A DNA stretch of 64,000 nt, from assembly GCA_963720075.1 (NCBI GenBank), contig CAVREG010000019.1, forward strand, positions 1,580,204 through 1,644,203, in the 5' to 3' direction. The first letter of the stretch is position 1; every line of letters begins with the position of its first letter. Both the position numbers and the translations under genes were made by a program. The notes under the pieces are model-generated. The model ran no database searches. It had not been told where the DNA came from and worked only from the letters and a program-made list of their open reading frames with translations. The DNA is from PALSA-188 sp963720075 (GTDB lineage: Bacteria; Acidobacteriota; Terriglobia; Terriglobales; Acidobacteriaceae). Of this stretch, positions 1 through 8,656 are shown piece by piece.

Positions 1-1317
1 GCGACAGAGAAGCCGCGCCCGAATCTGGCATGGGCTCACGTGCCACATGGACGTCGCGCGCTTGCGAGATTAAGCGCAAATTTCTATGGGCGTCCCGCCG
101 AGAAACTAGCGATTACCGGCATCACCGGCACCAATGGAAAGAGCACGACTGCGTTCTTGCTGGAATCCATCCTGTCGGCCGCAAGTCGCAAGAGCGCGCT
201 CATCGGCACAATTGAATATCACGTTGGCGGCAAAGTGCTTTCGGCGCCTCATACCACGCCAGAATCTCTGGAATTGAACGCAATCTTCGCAGATGCCATT
301 AGTCAAGGCGCAACCGAGGCGGTGATGGAAGTTTCTTCGCATGCGCTGGCGCAGCAGCGGGTTTTCGGGATTCCGTTCGACACCGCTGTGTTCACCAACC
401 TGACGCGCGATCACCTCGATTACCATCACACCATGGACGAGTACTTTGCGGCCAAGCAGATATTGTTTGAGGGGTGTGGGACCGATCCGCCACGCGTCGC
501 GGTAATCAACGTTGATGACCCCCACGGCCGCCAGCTATCCGAATTCAGCAAACGTCGGGGCTCCTCAGTGGTTACATTCGGTTTTGCGGATGGCGATTTC
601 CATGCGGATAAGGTTGACGTTAGCTTGCGAGGCACGCGCTTCGATCTGATCACGCCAGAAGCAGCCGTCCCTCTGTTCTCTCCCCTGATTGGGAAAGTAA
701 ATGTGTACAACGTTATCGCTGCGTCTGCTGCGGCCTACGCTCGCTCTGTCGGGCCGGCTGCCATTTCGGAAGGCATCGCAAATCTATCCCGGGTTCCCGG
801 ACGCTTTGAACCCGTGGATTGCGGCCAGCCGTTTACCGTGGTTGTGGATTATGCCCATACCGATGATGCGCTCCGCAATCTCACGTCGTTAGCCAGAGAA
901 TTTGTCGCAAGAGAAAACGGCAGAATAATTACCGTCTTCGGATGTGGTGGAGATCGAGACCGGTCGAAACGTCCTCTCATGGGAGAAGCCGCTGCTCAAA
1001 ATAGCGATCTGGTGATACTGACTTCCGATAATCCGCGCAGCGAAGATCCGCTCGCGATTATGAATGACGCTGTCGTGGGACTCCAGCGATGCAATGCCAA
1101 ATATAAGATGGAGCCAGATCGCAAGCGCGCAATCGCCATTGCGATTCACGAAGCAAAACCAGGTGACATTGTGCTCATAGCCGGCAAGGGGCATGAAAAG
1201 ATTCAGATCACGCGAGAAGGAACGGTTCCGTTCGATGATGTCGAGGTCGCGCGCCAATTCCTCGAAGAACTCGGCTATGCTTGCGATGCAGCCAATGCGG
1301 TTCGGAACAATCCATGA
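1..1317 (+). CDS. murE: MurE, UDP-MurNAc-L-Ala-D-Glu:meso-diaminopimelate ligase (5' end outside window)
   Basis: Cytoplasmic Mur ligase that adds the third stem-peptide residue during peptidoglycan precursor synthesis. The frame is open from base 1, so the N-terminal domain is cut by the window edge; a GTG at 40 is only an internal codon. The ATP-binding loop GITGTNGKST begins near codon 38, followed by HTTPES, the EVSSHAL segment, the NLTRDHLDYH stretch and a C-terminal DNPRSEDP near codon 343. In characterised MurE proteins DNPR marks specificity for meso-diaminopimelate rather than lysine. Its stop overlaps the murF start (ATGA), as expected for translational coupling inside the dcw cluster. 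Identity is certain; the missing length is roughly 60-70 codons by family norm. Confidence 0.97.
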   Translation, partial: ATEKPRPNLAWAHVPHGRRALARLSANFYGRPAEKLAITGITGTNGKSTTAFLLESILSAASRKSALIGTIEYHVGGKVLSAPHTTPESLELNAIFADAISQGATEAVMEVSSHALAQQRVFGIPFDTAVFTNLTRDHLDYHHTMDEYFAAKQILFEGCGTDPPRVAVINVDDPHGRQLSEFSKRRGSSVVTFGFADGDFHADKVDVSLRGTRFDLITPEAAVPLFSPLIGKVNVYNVIAASAAAYARSVGPAAISEGIANLSRVPGRFEPVDCGQPFTVVVDYAHTDDALRNLTSLAREFVARENGRIITVFGCGGDRDRSKRPLMGEAAAQNSDLVILTSDNPRSEDPLAIMNDAVVGLQRCNAKYKMEPDRKRAIAIAIHEAKPGDIVLIAGKGHEKIQITREGTVPFDDVEVARQFLEELGYACDAANAVRNNP

Positions 1318-2704
1318 AACTTCCTCTCTCGCGCATCGCGGAATTTATTTCTTCCGCCGGAGAATTTGATGACACCGCTATTGCGCAAGGCTACTCCATA
1401 GACTCTCGTACCATCCGCCCCGGCGAACTTTTCTTCGCGGTCATCGGGGAGAGACTAAACGGACATGATTACGTAGACCAGGCTCTCGAAAAGGGGGCAA
1501 TTGCCGCTGTCGTACGAACAGATGAAGCGGCGCGATATAGAGATAGCTCACAGCTCTTGCTCGTAGATGACACGCTGCTTGCCTTACAAAAGCTCGCCAC
1601 CGCCGTTCGCAGACTCTGGGGAAAACGGCTGGTAGCCGTTACAGGGTCGGCCGGAAAAACGACTACTAAGGAAGCCATAGCTCACGTGCTCTCGACCAAA
1701 TTCCGCGTGCTCAAGTCTGAGGGAAATTTCAACAATCACTTCGGATTGCCCCTCATGCTGCTAAAGCTCGAGCCTGACCACGATATTGCAGTGATCGAAA
1801 TGGGCATGTCTCATGCGGGAGAAATCGCCGCCCTCGCGAAGATCGCGCATCCGGATATAGGCGTCGTCACCAACGTCGCTCCCGTCCATTTGGAGTTCTT
1901 TGATTCTATCGAGGGAATCGCCCGCGCCAAGCGAGAACTGATTGACGCTCTCCCGTCTCATGGAACCGCCATATTGAACGCTGATGATGAGTTGGTTTTT
2001 AAATTCGGCAAGTCCTTTCAGGGGAAAGTTGTGACATACGGAACAAGACCATCGGCGGACGTGCGGGCGGAAAATATCGAGTCGCAAGGCGCCGCTGGAA
2101 CAACATTCGACATAGTGGCGGCGGGCCAGCGTGAGATAGTTCGGCTGCCCATAATTGGAGCTCACAACGTTCTCAACTCATTAGCAGCCGTGTCCGTGGC
2201 ATTACAGTGCGGCGTTGCCCTTTCGGAATCCGCAAAATCCCTCGCGGACCTAACGGCGCCGGAAAAGCGTGGCGAGGTCATTCAAGTCGGTAACATCACC
2301 GTGATAAACGATTGCTACAATTCGAATCCGAAGGCGCTGGAAGCTATGGTCAATGCCTTGGCCGGCATGCCGGCCAAACGCCGGATCGTCGTGGCCGGCG
2401 AGATGCTTGAGTTGGGGCCAACAGCGAAGGAAGCCCATCAAAGGTCAGGACATCACATGGCAGCGCGAAAAATCGATGTGCTGCTCGGCGTTCGGGGATT
2501 AGGGCGGGCACATGGTCGAATCCGCGCAGCAGGCAGGTGTGCAAGCGGAATTCGTTAGCTACGGCTGAAGAAGCCGGAGAATGGTTGGCGCGGGAGACCC
2601 GCGACGGAGACGTTGTGCTGTTGAAAGCGTCTCGCGGGGTGAAACTCGAGCGCGCCCTCGAAATCTGGCGCGCGCAAATCGAAGCTTTGGCACATCGTAA
2701 TTAG
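1314..2704 (+). CDS. murF: MurF, UDP-MurNAc-tripeptide:D-Ala-D-Ala ligase, with two frame changes near the 3' end
   Basis: Adds D-Ala-D-Ala to complete the UDP-MurNAc-pentapeptide in the cytoplasm. The start ATG at 1314 overlaps the murE stop. Visible are the MurF N-terminal SIDSRTIRPGELFFA segment, the P-loop VTGSAGKTTTKEA, the NFNNHFGLPL motif, the EMGMSHAGEI motif and the CYNSNPKA segment. As printed, the frame ends at 2558, but the missing C-terminus continues in the other two frames: MVESAQQAGVQAEFV from 2512, then TAEEAGEWLARE from 2561 to a TAG at 2702. Removing one base near 2511 and one near 2560 gives 1389 bases, or 462 residues, which is normal MurF length. MurF is essential and usually single copy, so consensus error is more likely than a true lesion. 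Confidence 0.93.
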
Positions 2705-2724
2705 GAAACATCGGCGGAGGATAA

Positions 2725-3858
2725 TTGCTCTATTGGCTGCTGTACCTGAAACTTTTTCATTATTTTCCGCCGTTTAGAATCTTCCGCTATTTGACCTTTC
2801 GTACCGCGTTCGCCAGTCTGACCGCGCTGTTCACCGGACTCATCGTCGGCCCACTGGTAATTAATCGGCTGCGCGAATTTCAGATCAGTCAATACATCCG
2901 CGAAGAGGGGCCGAAAGCCCACCAGAAAAAAGCTGGGACGCCAACTATGGGCGGCCTTCTTATCGTGATCTCGATCGTGATTCCGACATTGCTGTGGGCA
3001 GATCTCAGCAACCGTTTTGTATGGATCGCGGTCTTTGCAACGTGCGCCTTCGGAGCAATCGGCTTCGCCGACGATTACACAAAAGTCGTTAATCGGCGAA
3101 ATCTCGGCTTGACCGCAAAATCGAAGATGGGGTTTCAGATTCTAACCAGCATTCTGGTTGCAGTGGCTTTAATCGCGATGCAGAACGTGGGCATTTACTC
3201 AACGCGTTTGCAGGTGCCATTCTTTAAACAGTTCCAACCCGACCTTGTGGTTGACAGCTTGCTGCACAATCCCGCTATGTGGCCGCTTGCATTTCTTCCT
3301 TTCGTAGGGTTCGTCGTCATAGTGCTCGTCGGTTCCAGCAACGCCGTGAACCTCACCGACGGTCTGGATGGCCTCGCAATCGGATGCACCGTGATTTCCG
3401 CGGGCGCCCTCGCCGTGCTTACTTACGTAAGCGGGCATGCTACGTTCTCCACTTATCTTGAATTGCAACGCATGCCTCAGGTTGGCGAACTCACGATTTT
3501 TTGCGGGGCGATGGTGGGAGCTTCCATCGGGTTTCTCTGGTACAACGCTCATCCGGCCGAAGTATTCATGGGGGACGTAGGTTCTCTCGCTTTAGGAGGT
3601 GCAATCGGCACGGTCGCTGTCATGATTAAGCAGGAATTGCTTCTGCCTTTCATCGGCGGAGTTTTCGTGATTGAAGCCCTTTCCGTCATTCTTCAGGTCG
3701 GCTCATACAAGTTGCGCAAGAAACGCATCTTCAAGATGGCGCCAATCCATCATCATTTTGAATTGCTGGGCTGGTCCGAATCCAAAATAATCGTCCGCTT
3801 CTGGATCGCGTCGCTGGTATTTGCCTTGTTCGCCCTGACCACATTAAAACTAAGATAA
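2725..3858 (+). CDS. mraY: MraY, phospho-MurNAc-pentapeptide transferase
   Basis: Integral membrane enzyme that transfers phospho-MurNAc-pentapeptide to undecaprenyl phosphate to form lipid I. The 377-residue product fits the family. It has about ten hydrophobic segments, the aspartate-rich FADDYTKV loop, the NAVNLTDGLDGLA motif and the C-terminal histidine cluster PIHHHFELLGWSE. The chosen start is TTG at 2725: a GGAGG lies at 2716-2720, and the N-terminus LLYWLLYLKLF matches the start of other MraY proteins. It lies 20 bases after the corrected murF stop, so it is probably in the same operon. Confidence 0.97.
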   Translation: MLYWLLYLKLFHYFPPFRIFRYLTFRTAFASLTALFTGLIVGPLVINRLREFQISQYIREEGPKAHQKKAGTPTMGGLLIVISIVIPTLLWADLSNRFVWIAVFATCAFGAIGFADDYTKVVNRRNLGLTAKSKMGFQILTSILVAVALIAMQNVGIYSTRLQVPFFKQFQPDLVVDSLLHNPAMWPLAFLPFVGFVVIVLVGSSNAVNLTDGLDGLAIGCTVISAGALAVLTYVSGHATFSTYLELQRMPQVGELTIFCGAMVGASIGFLWYNAHPAEVFMGDVGSLALGGAIGTVAVMIKQELLLPFIGGVFVIEALSVILQVGSYKLRKKRIFKMAPIHHHFELLGWSESKIIVRFWIASLVFALFALTTLKLR

Positions 3859-3878
3859 TCTTGGAAACAATCACGTAG

Positions 3879-3903
3879 GGACAGCCAGCGCTTCCGGCTG
3901 TCC
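3879..3903. repeat. REP-like hairpin between mraY and murD
   Basis: GGACAGCC and GGCTGTCC form a perfect 8-bp stem around a 9-base loop. There is no T-run on either strand, so it does not look like a simple intrinsic terminator. It may be a dispersed palindromic repeat or an mRNA-stabilising hairpin inside the dcw operon. Confidence 0.6.
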
Positions 3904-3927
3904 GGTCGAGCAAACCTCGACAATTTT

Positions 3928-5277
3928 ATGGACGTCGCCAACAAAAATGTGCTCGTCGTCGGCCTGGGCAAATCAGGCATTGCGTCCGCCCTGTTCCTGA
4001 AATCCAGGGGAGCTCGCGTCACGGTTTCTGACTCGAAGCCGACAGAGCAGTTCGGCGATGAACTTTCTCTGTTACTTGATCACGGCATCTCCATCGAAAC
4101 CGGCGGACACGGCGAGCGCACCTTTCGCGAACAAGATTTGATCGTCGTCAGCCCGGGCGTTCCCTTCGACGCGCCGCTTCTCCAACAGGCCCGCTCGATG
4201 GGCGAGAACGTGATCGGCGAAATCGAACTCGCAGCCCAATTTTTTCCCGGACGAATGATCGCCATCACGGGTTCGAATGGCAAGACCACTACCACCACGC
4301 TGACCGGAGAAATCCTTTCGGCGGGCGGGTTCCACACTCTAGTCGGCGGAAATATTGGCACTCCTGCGATCTCGTTGGTTGAAAAGGCGACGCCCGAGAG
4401 CGTAGCGGTTCTGGAAGTTTCCAGCTTTCAGCTTGAGACTATTCAAACCTATCGACCCCACATCGCTGTGATCTTGAATATCACGCCGGACCATCTGGAC
4501 CGCCATCGCACGTTCGCCGCATACGCCGCCGCCAAGGCTCGCATCTTCGAGAATCAGCAGCCGGATGACTTTGGCGTGCTGAATGCCGATGATCTCGCGT
4601 GCGTTAATTTAGCGGGTTCCGTCAAGTCAAAGCTGTTCTGGTTCAGTCGAAAACAAGATGTTTCGCAGGGTGCCTTCGTTCGCGACGGGCGCATTTACTT
4701 TCGAGGTCTGGATGATGAAAAAGAAATCATGCCGATCTCCGAAGTTTCGCTCAAGGGTTCGCATAACATCGAAAACGTTCTCGCCGCAGCATCGGCGGGC
4801 ATGCTCATGGGCTACGATTCCGCCAAGATTCGCAAAGCGATTCGCGAATTCAAGGCCGTAGAGCACCGGCTGGAATATGTTGCCACAATTCGCGGCGTGG
4901 AATTTTATAACGACTCAAAGGCAACCAACGTTGATGCCACTATCAAGGCCATCGAATCTTTCCCGGCAAATATTCATTTAATTCTCGGCGGCAAAGATAA
5001 AGGCAGCGACTATTCCGTTTTGAACGATTTGCTTCGCCAGAGAGTGAAAGCCGTTTACACGATTGGCGCAGCGGCCGAAAAGATCGAATCCCAAATTAAA
5101 GGCACGGTAGAAATCGTTCACGCCGAAACTCTGGACGCAGCCGTGAACCGCGCCGTAAGAGCGGCAAAGGCCGGCGACATCGTCCTCTTAGCCCCGGCCT
5201 GCGCAAGCTTCGACCAGTTCCAGAATTATGAGCACCGCGGCAAGACGTTCAAAGAAATTGTGAAGACGCTAGCTTAA
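3928..5277 (+). CDS. murD: MurD, UDP-MurNAc-L-alanine:D-glutamate ligase
   Basis: Cytoplasmic ligase that adds D-glutamate as the second stem-peptide residue. The 449-residue length is typical. The N-terminal Rossmann-like segment VLVVGLGKSGIASALFL starts about residue 8. The ATP loop ITGSNGKTTTTT, the ITPDHLDRH motif, HRLEYV and the YNDSKATN motif that MurD proteins conserve are all present. The start ATG follows 69 bases after mraY, across a hairpin. In most bacteria ftsW, murG and murC follow; here the cluster ends, which is unusual. Confidence 0.97.
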   Translation: MDVANKNVLVVGLGKSGIASALFLKSRGARVTVSDSKPTEQFGDELSLLLDHGISIETGGHGERTFREQDLIVVSPGVPFDAPLLQQARSMGENVIGEIELAAQFFPGRMIAITGSNGKTTTTTLTGEILSAGGFHTLVGGNIGTPAISLVEKATPESVAVLEVSSFQLETIQTYRPHIAVILNITPDHLDRHRTFAAYAAAKARIFENQQPDDFGVLNADDLACVNLAGSVKSKLFWFSRKQDVSQGAFVRDGRIYFRGLDDEKEIMPISEVSLKGSHNIENVLAAASAGMLMGYDSAKIRKAIREFKAVEHRLEYVATIRGVEFYNDSKATNVDATIKAIESFPANIHLILGGKDKGSDYSVLNDLLRQRVKAVYTIGAAAEKIESQIKGTVEIVHAETLDAAVNRAVRAAKAGDIVLLAPACASFDQFQNYEHRGKTFKEIVKTLA

Positions 5278-5550
5278 AATGGCGCGTCTCGATTTCTCTA
5301 GGCCAACACAATGACGCCGACCACGTCAAATGCAAACAACGGGTCGGGAAGTTCAATTCCGTCAGGATCGTTCTCAGTACGCTGATATTCCTTCGGCAAG
5401 AACCCGCTGCGGCGCAGGCTCGAAGGTCTTAGCAGTCGGCGGTGTCTCCGCCGCACTTTTCACCGCAGCCGCTACCTGGCCGCCTATAAGGTCTCATCTA
5501 AGACCGGTTCCTCGGACGATCGGCTAGCCCGTCGGCGTGGCGGCTCCCAA

Positions 5551-5730
5551 ATGATCATCGCCACGTTTTCAGGTATTTCGGGGAATCTTGCGTTATTTGT
5601 GTGGCTTTTTGTCGTAGCTGCGAGTGTCTCGTCCTTTGCACTTTACAAAAAAGGCGACGTACGGGCGGTGCTTTCCCACGGGAAGACCATGCTGGTCCTT
5701 GAGGCAAAGGAGCGCAATTCCGAAAAATAA
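5551..5730 (+). CDS. Small single-pass membrane protein, unrecognised (59 aa)
   Basis: An ATG-TAA frame of 59 codons. The N-terminal half is hydrophobic (SGNLALFVWLFVVAASVSSF), predicting one membrane segment, followed by a charged tail KKGDVRAVLSHGKTMLVLEA. This layout resembles short membrane-anchored proteins of unknown function seen in acidobacterial genomes. The frame stays open upstream to a TGA at 5383, but that arginine-rich stretch has no good start codon, so 5551 is preferred. No clear ribosome-binding site is visible. It occupies the place where ftsW would be expected. Function is unknown. Confidence 0.45.
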   Translation: MIIATFSGISGNLALFVWLFVVAASVSSFALYKKGDVRAVLSHGKTMLVLEAKERNSEK

Positions 5731-5745
5731 AAAGATATTAGAAAG

Positions 5746-5770
5746 GTTTCGAACCTCAACAGTTCGAAAC
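5746..5770. repeat. Perfect 9-bp inverted repeat in the 5731-6126 gap
   Basis: GTTTCGAAC and GTTCGAAAC are separated by 7 bases, just after the small membrane gene. No T-run follows. The rest of this 396-base gap holds no gene I can support until the promoter and operator at 6034. Confidence 0.5.
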
Positions 5771-6033
5771 TGCTTGGTGACTGGGGATTTCTAGCACCCG
5801 GGTATTTTGAATGATCCGATCCTGGTTCTGTAGCCTGTGTCACCCAACTTAAAATAGTCGCCAACGTACCAGAACGAACAGTCGTCGCTTGGATCAATCG
5901 CCGTTGTCGAGTAGTCCTCCCAACGCAGGGTCTTCCGCTGAATTCAATACTGTCAATGCGCAAGTCATTCTTGCAGTTAGCAATGTGAAGGGCCGAGATT
6001 GAGCAGTGTGTCCATTGAGGCTGGTAAATTGGA

Positions 6034-6062
6034 TTGACGGTTGGATATTGTATCCTTAAAAT
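6034..6062 (+). promoter_or_regulatory. Sigma-70-type promoter with palindromic operator in its spacer (hydroxyproline operon)
   Basis: TTGACG (6034-6039), a 17-base spacer and TAAAAT (6057-6062) form a near-consensus promoter. The spacer contains the palindrome GGATATTGTATCC at 6043-6055. The identical 13-mer sits at the same place in a second promoter at 16846-16874. A repressor bound there would block RNA polymerase. The GntR protein encoded at 12498-13229 is the obvious candidate; that link is inference. Confidence 0.75.
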
Positions 6063-6126
6063 CAGCGAAGCGGTTTTTGAGCATACTTGCAGGACAGCGC
6101 CTCTTTTTAACCTAAAATTCTTGGAC

Positions 6127-7080
6127 ATGAAGGTCGGTAATCCGAAGAGGGTTCGAGCAATTGATTCGCACACTGGCGGTGAACCCACTCGGCTGGTGAT
6201 CAGTGGTGGCCCGGAGCTTGGCGAAGGTCCAATTCCCGATCGTCTGGAGCAATTTCGTCGCAAACATGATGACTTCCGTTCCGCTGTCGTGAACGAGCCG
6301 CGTGGGTCCGATGTAATGGTTGGCGGGCTCTTATGCAAGCCGGTGGATCCTGATTGCGCGGCAGGTGTGATTTTTTTCAATAATGTTGGTTATTTGGGCA
6401 TGTGCGGGCATGGGACTATTGGATTAGTCGCAACGCTTTCGTTCCTGGGGCGCATCGCGTGCGGCGAACACCGCATAGAGACTCCAGTGGGCACCGTAAC
6501 TTCCATTCTGCATGAGAATGGTTCAGTCACGGTTCAAAATGTTCCGAGCTATCGCGCGGCCGCCGGAGTGCCGATCGAAGTACCGGCGGTGGGCAAGGTT
6601 CACGGCGATATCGCGTGGGGCGGAAACTGGTTTTTTCTGATTGAAGATCACAAGCAGGATTTATCGTTGAATAACATTGAGAGATTGACAGATTTCACCT
6701 GGGCCGTACGCCGGGCGCTGGCTGCCAATGGAATAACCGGACAGGATGGACACGAAATTGACCATATCGAACTATTTGGTCCTTCCGTGGTTCCCGGAGT
6801 AGACAGCAAGAATTTCGTGTTATGCCCGGGCGGGGCCTATGACCGTTCCCCATGCGGTACTGGAACCAGCGCGAAGCTGGCATGTCTTTATGCCGATGGA
6901 AAATTGCAAGAAGGCGATATTTGGCGGCAGGAAAGCATTGTCGGCAGTGTCTTCGAGGGAAGCGTTAACATTCGCAATGGGCAAGTTCATCCCAGTATCA
7001 AAGGGATGGCGTTTGTAAATGGCGAATCGGACCTGATTCTGAATGAGAACGATCCGTTCTGCATGGGCATTCGAGAATGA
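6127..7080 (+). CDS. 4-hydroxyproline 2-epimerase (proline racemase superfamily)
   Basis: Interconverts trans-4-hydroxy-L-proline and cis-4-hydroxy-D-proline, the first step of bacterial hydroxyproline breakdown. The 317-residue product starts MKVGNPKRVRAIDSHTGGEP, typical of the superfamily. It has both catalytic cysteines, in MCGHGT (Cys93) and SPCGTGTSAK (Cys243); the two-cysteine form separates epimerases and racemases from 3-hydroxyproline dehydratases, which have Thr or Ser at one site. The frame extends upstream to 6034, but that would overlap the promoter, so ATG 6127 is chosen. The next three genes encode the following pathway steps, which makes 4-hydroxyproline a stronger assignment than proline. 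Confidence 0.9.
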   Translation: MKVGNPKRVRAIDSHTGGEPTRLVISGGPELGEGPIPDRLEQFRRKHDDFRSAVVNEPRGSDVMVGGLLCKPVDPDCAAGVIFFNNVGYLGMCGHGTIGLVATLSFLGRIACGEHRIETPVGTVTSILHENGSVTVQNVPSYRAAAGVPIEVPAVGKVHGDIAWGGNWFFLIEDHKQDLSLNNIERLTDFTWAVRRALAANGITGQDGHEIDHIELFGPSVVPGVDSKNFVLCPGGAYDRSPCGTGTSAKLACLYADGKLQEGDIWRQESIVGSVFEGSVNIRNGQVHPSIKGMAFVNGESDLILNENDPFCMGIRE

Positions 7081-7113
7081 GCGCAACTAGTCGTTTTCGC
7101 GAGGAACGCTTCC

Positions 7114-7359
7114 ATGACTGAGCAGGTCACCGTTAACGTGAACGGAACCCCTGTGGCAGTGGCCTATGGCACCACCGTCGCAGTGGCGGTTATGCTTCGG
7201 GAGGCCGCGTGCCGCAGGTCTGTATCTGGACAGCCGCGTGGACCCCTTTGCGCGATGGGCATTTGTTTTGAATGCCGGGTAGAGATTAACGGGATGCCAC
7301 ACTGCCGCGGCTGTCAAATCGTGTGCCAGTCCGGAATGAACATTCGCGCCGGTGAATAG
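7114..7359 (+). CDS. [2Fe-2S] small subunit of D-hydroxyproline dehydrogenase
   Basis: An 81-residue ferredoxin-like protein with the cysteine pattern CAMGICFEC followed by a later CRGC, which would hold one [2Fe-2S] cluster. Such small subunits accompany the FAD subunits of opine, octopine, sarcosine or D-hydroxyproline dehydrogenases. It lies 33 bases after the epimerase and its last codons overlap the next gene by 8 bases, so the two are likely translated together. The role, electron transfer from cis-4-hydroxy-D-proline oxidation, is inferred from position and family. Confidence 0.85.
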   Translation: MTEQVTVNVNGTPVAVAYGTTVAVAVMLREAACRRSVSGQPRGPLCAMGICFECRVEINGMPHCRGCQIVCQSGMNIRAGE

Positions 7360-8656
7360 CGTGATAAAGCAAACCTTTGATGTTCTCGTCGTGGGTGCCG
7401 GACCAGCTGGTATAGCGGCCGCAACTTGTTCCGCTGAGTCTGGATTGCATGTTGGCATGGTTGATGACAACCCTGGAATCGGAGGTCAAATCTGGCGAGG
7501 CCACACTGTCAACTCCGCTGTGGAAGCAACGCCTTGGTCTCAGAGGCTAGCAGCGGCGAATGTTGATGTAGCTTGTGGAACACGAGTCTTTGGCCATCCC
7601 GAGACAGGCATTTTGCTGGCCGAGCGAGGTGACGACGTTTGCGAATTGAAATATCGGAAATTAATTTTGGCCACTGGTGCAAGAGAACGATTCTTGCCGT
7701 TTCCAGGATGGACACTGCCCAACGTCATGGGTGCGGGGGGTTTGCAAGCGTTGGTGAAGTCAGGACTTCCGATTGTAGGAAAACGAGTCGTTATTGCTGG
7801 CACTGGGCCTTTGTTAGTGGCCGTCGCCGCATATCTTCGCCATCATCAAGCGAAAGTTCTTATGGTTTGCGAGCAGCAATCGTGGCCGGCCCTGGCGCGA
7901 TTTGGTATTGAGCTATTGCGTCAGCGGCAAAAGATTGGTCAGGCATTGTCGCTGCGACGCGCTCTCGCAGGTATTCCTTTCGAGCCGAATTGTTGGGCTA
8001 CAGAAGCCCTCGGAAAAGATTCCTTGGAGCGAGTTGTGATACGGCGAGACAGTAAGACTGAGACGATTGCTTGCGATTATCTTGCGTGTGGATTCCACTT
8101 GGTTCCTAACACAGAGATAGCCGAACTGCTGGCGTGTAAGATTCGAAATGATTATGTCCAAGTAGACGAATTCCAGCAAACTTCCCGGGCTGATGTTTTC
8201 TGCGCAGGAGAACCAACCGGCATTGGAGGTTTGGATTTGTCCATCACCGAGGGGCAAATCGCGGGTTACGCCGCCGCAGGAAATAAAAGTGAGGCGAGAA
8301 GGCTTTTCAAGACACGAGCCAAGATGCGCAGGTTTGCGGACGTGCTTGATAAGACCTTTGCGTTGCGCCCGGAATTGCGGAGTTTGCCATCGCAAGAAAC
8401 AATTGTTTGCCGTTGCGAAGATGTTGGTTATTCCCGTCTCACACGGCATGCTTCCTGGCGCGCGGCAAAACTGGATACACGTTGTGGAATGGGCGCCTGT
8501 CAGGGACGCGTTTGTGGGCCCGCAACTAAGTTTCTGTACGGGTGGTTGCCAGATTCCGTGCGCCCGCCCATCTTTCCCACAAGCTTGCAGAACCTGGGCG
8601 CGTTGTCTTCGCAATCAGTAACGGAGAGTTGCGAAGTGACAGGAGGAATGGGATGA
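7352..8656 (+). CDS. FAD/NAD(P)-binding alpha subunit of D-hydroxyproline dehydrogenase
   Basis: A 434-residue flavoprotein of the pyridine-nucleotide-disulfide oxidoreductase group. The FAD dinucleotide fold VVGAGPAGIAAATCSAESG begins near residue 12, and a second nucleotide-binding fold VIAGTGPLLVAVAAYL lies near 146. The C-terminus has a BFD-type [2Fe-2S] motif, CRCEDVGY followed by CGMGACQGRVC. This domain order matches alpha subunits of opine oxidases and D-hydroxyproline dehydrogenases. The start is GTG at 7352, overlapping the previous gene; GTG 7361 is an in-frame alternative. It overlaps the next gene by 4 bases. Confidence 0.88.
   Translation: MNSVIKQTFDVLVVGAGPAGIAAATCSAESGLHVGMVDDNPGIGGQIWRGHTVNSAVEATPWSQRLAAANVDVACGTRVFGHPETGILLAERGDDVCELKYRKLILATGARERFLPFPGWTLPNVMGAGGLQALVKSGLPIVGKRVVIAGTGPLLVAVAAYLRHHQAKVLMVCEQQSWPALARFGIELLRQRQKIGQALSLRRALAGIPFEPNCWATEALGKDSLERVVIRRDSKTETIACDYLACGFHLVPNTEIAELLACKIRNDYVQVDEFQQTSRADVFCAGEPTGIGGLDLSITEGQIAGYAAAGNKSEARRLFKTRAKMRRFADVLDKTFALRPELRSLPSQETIVCRCEDVGYSRLTRHASWRAAKLDTRCGMGACQGRVCGPATKFLYGWLPDSVRPPIFPTSLQNLGALSSQSVTESCEVTGGMG

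Noticed and set aside
5311..5550. Arginine-rich open stretch before the small membrane gene as part of a longer protein
   Set aside because: Broken by an in-frame TGA at 5383 and lacking a start codon after it.
5643..6380. Minus-strand open frame of 245 codons across the epimerase start
   Set aside because: Overlaps the clear epimerase gene and its promoter; low-complexity composition typical of a shadow frame.
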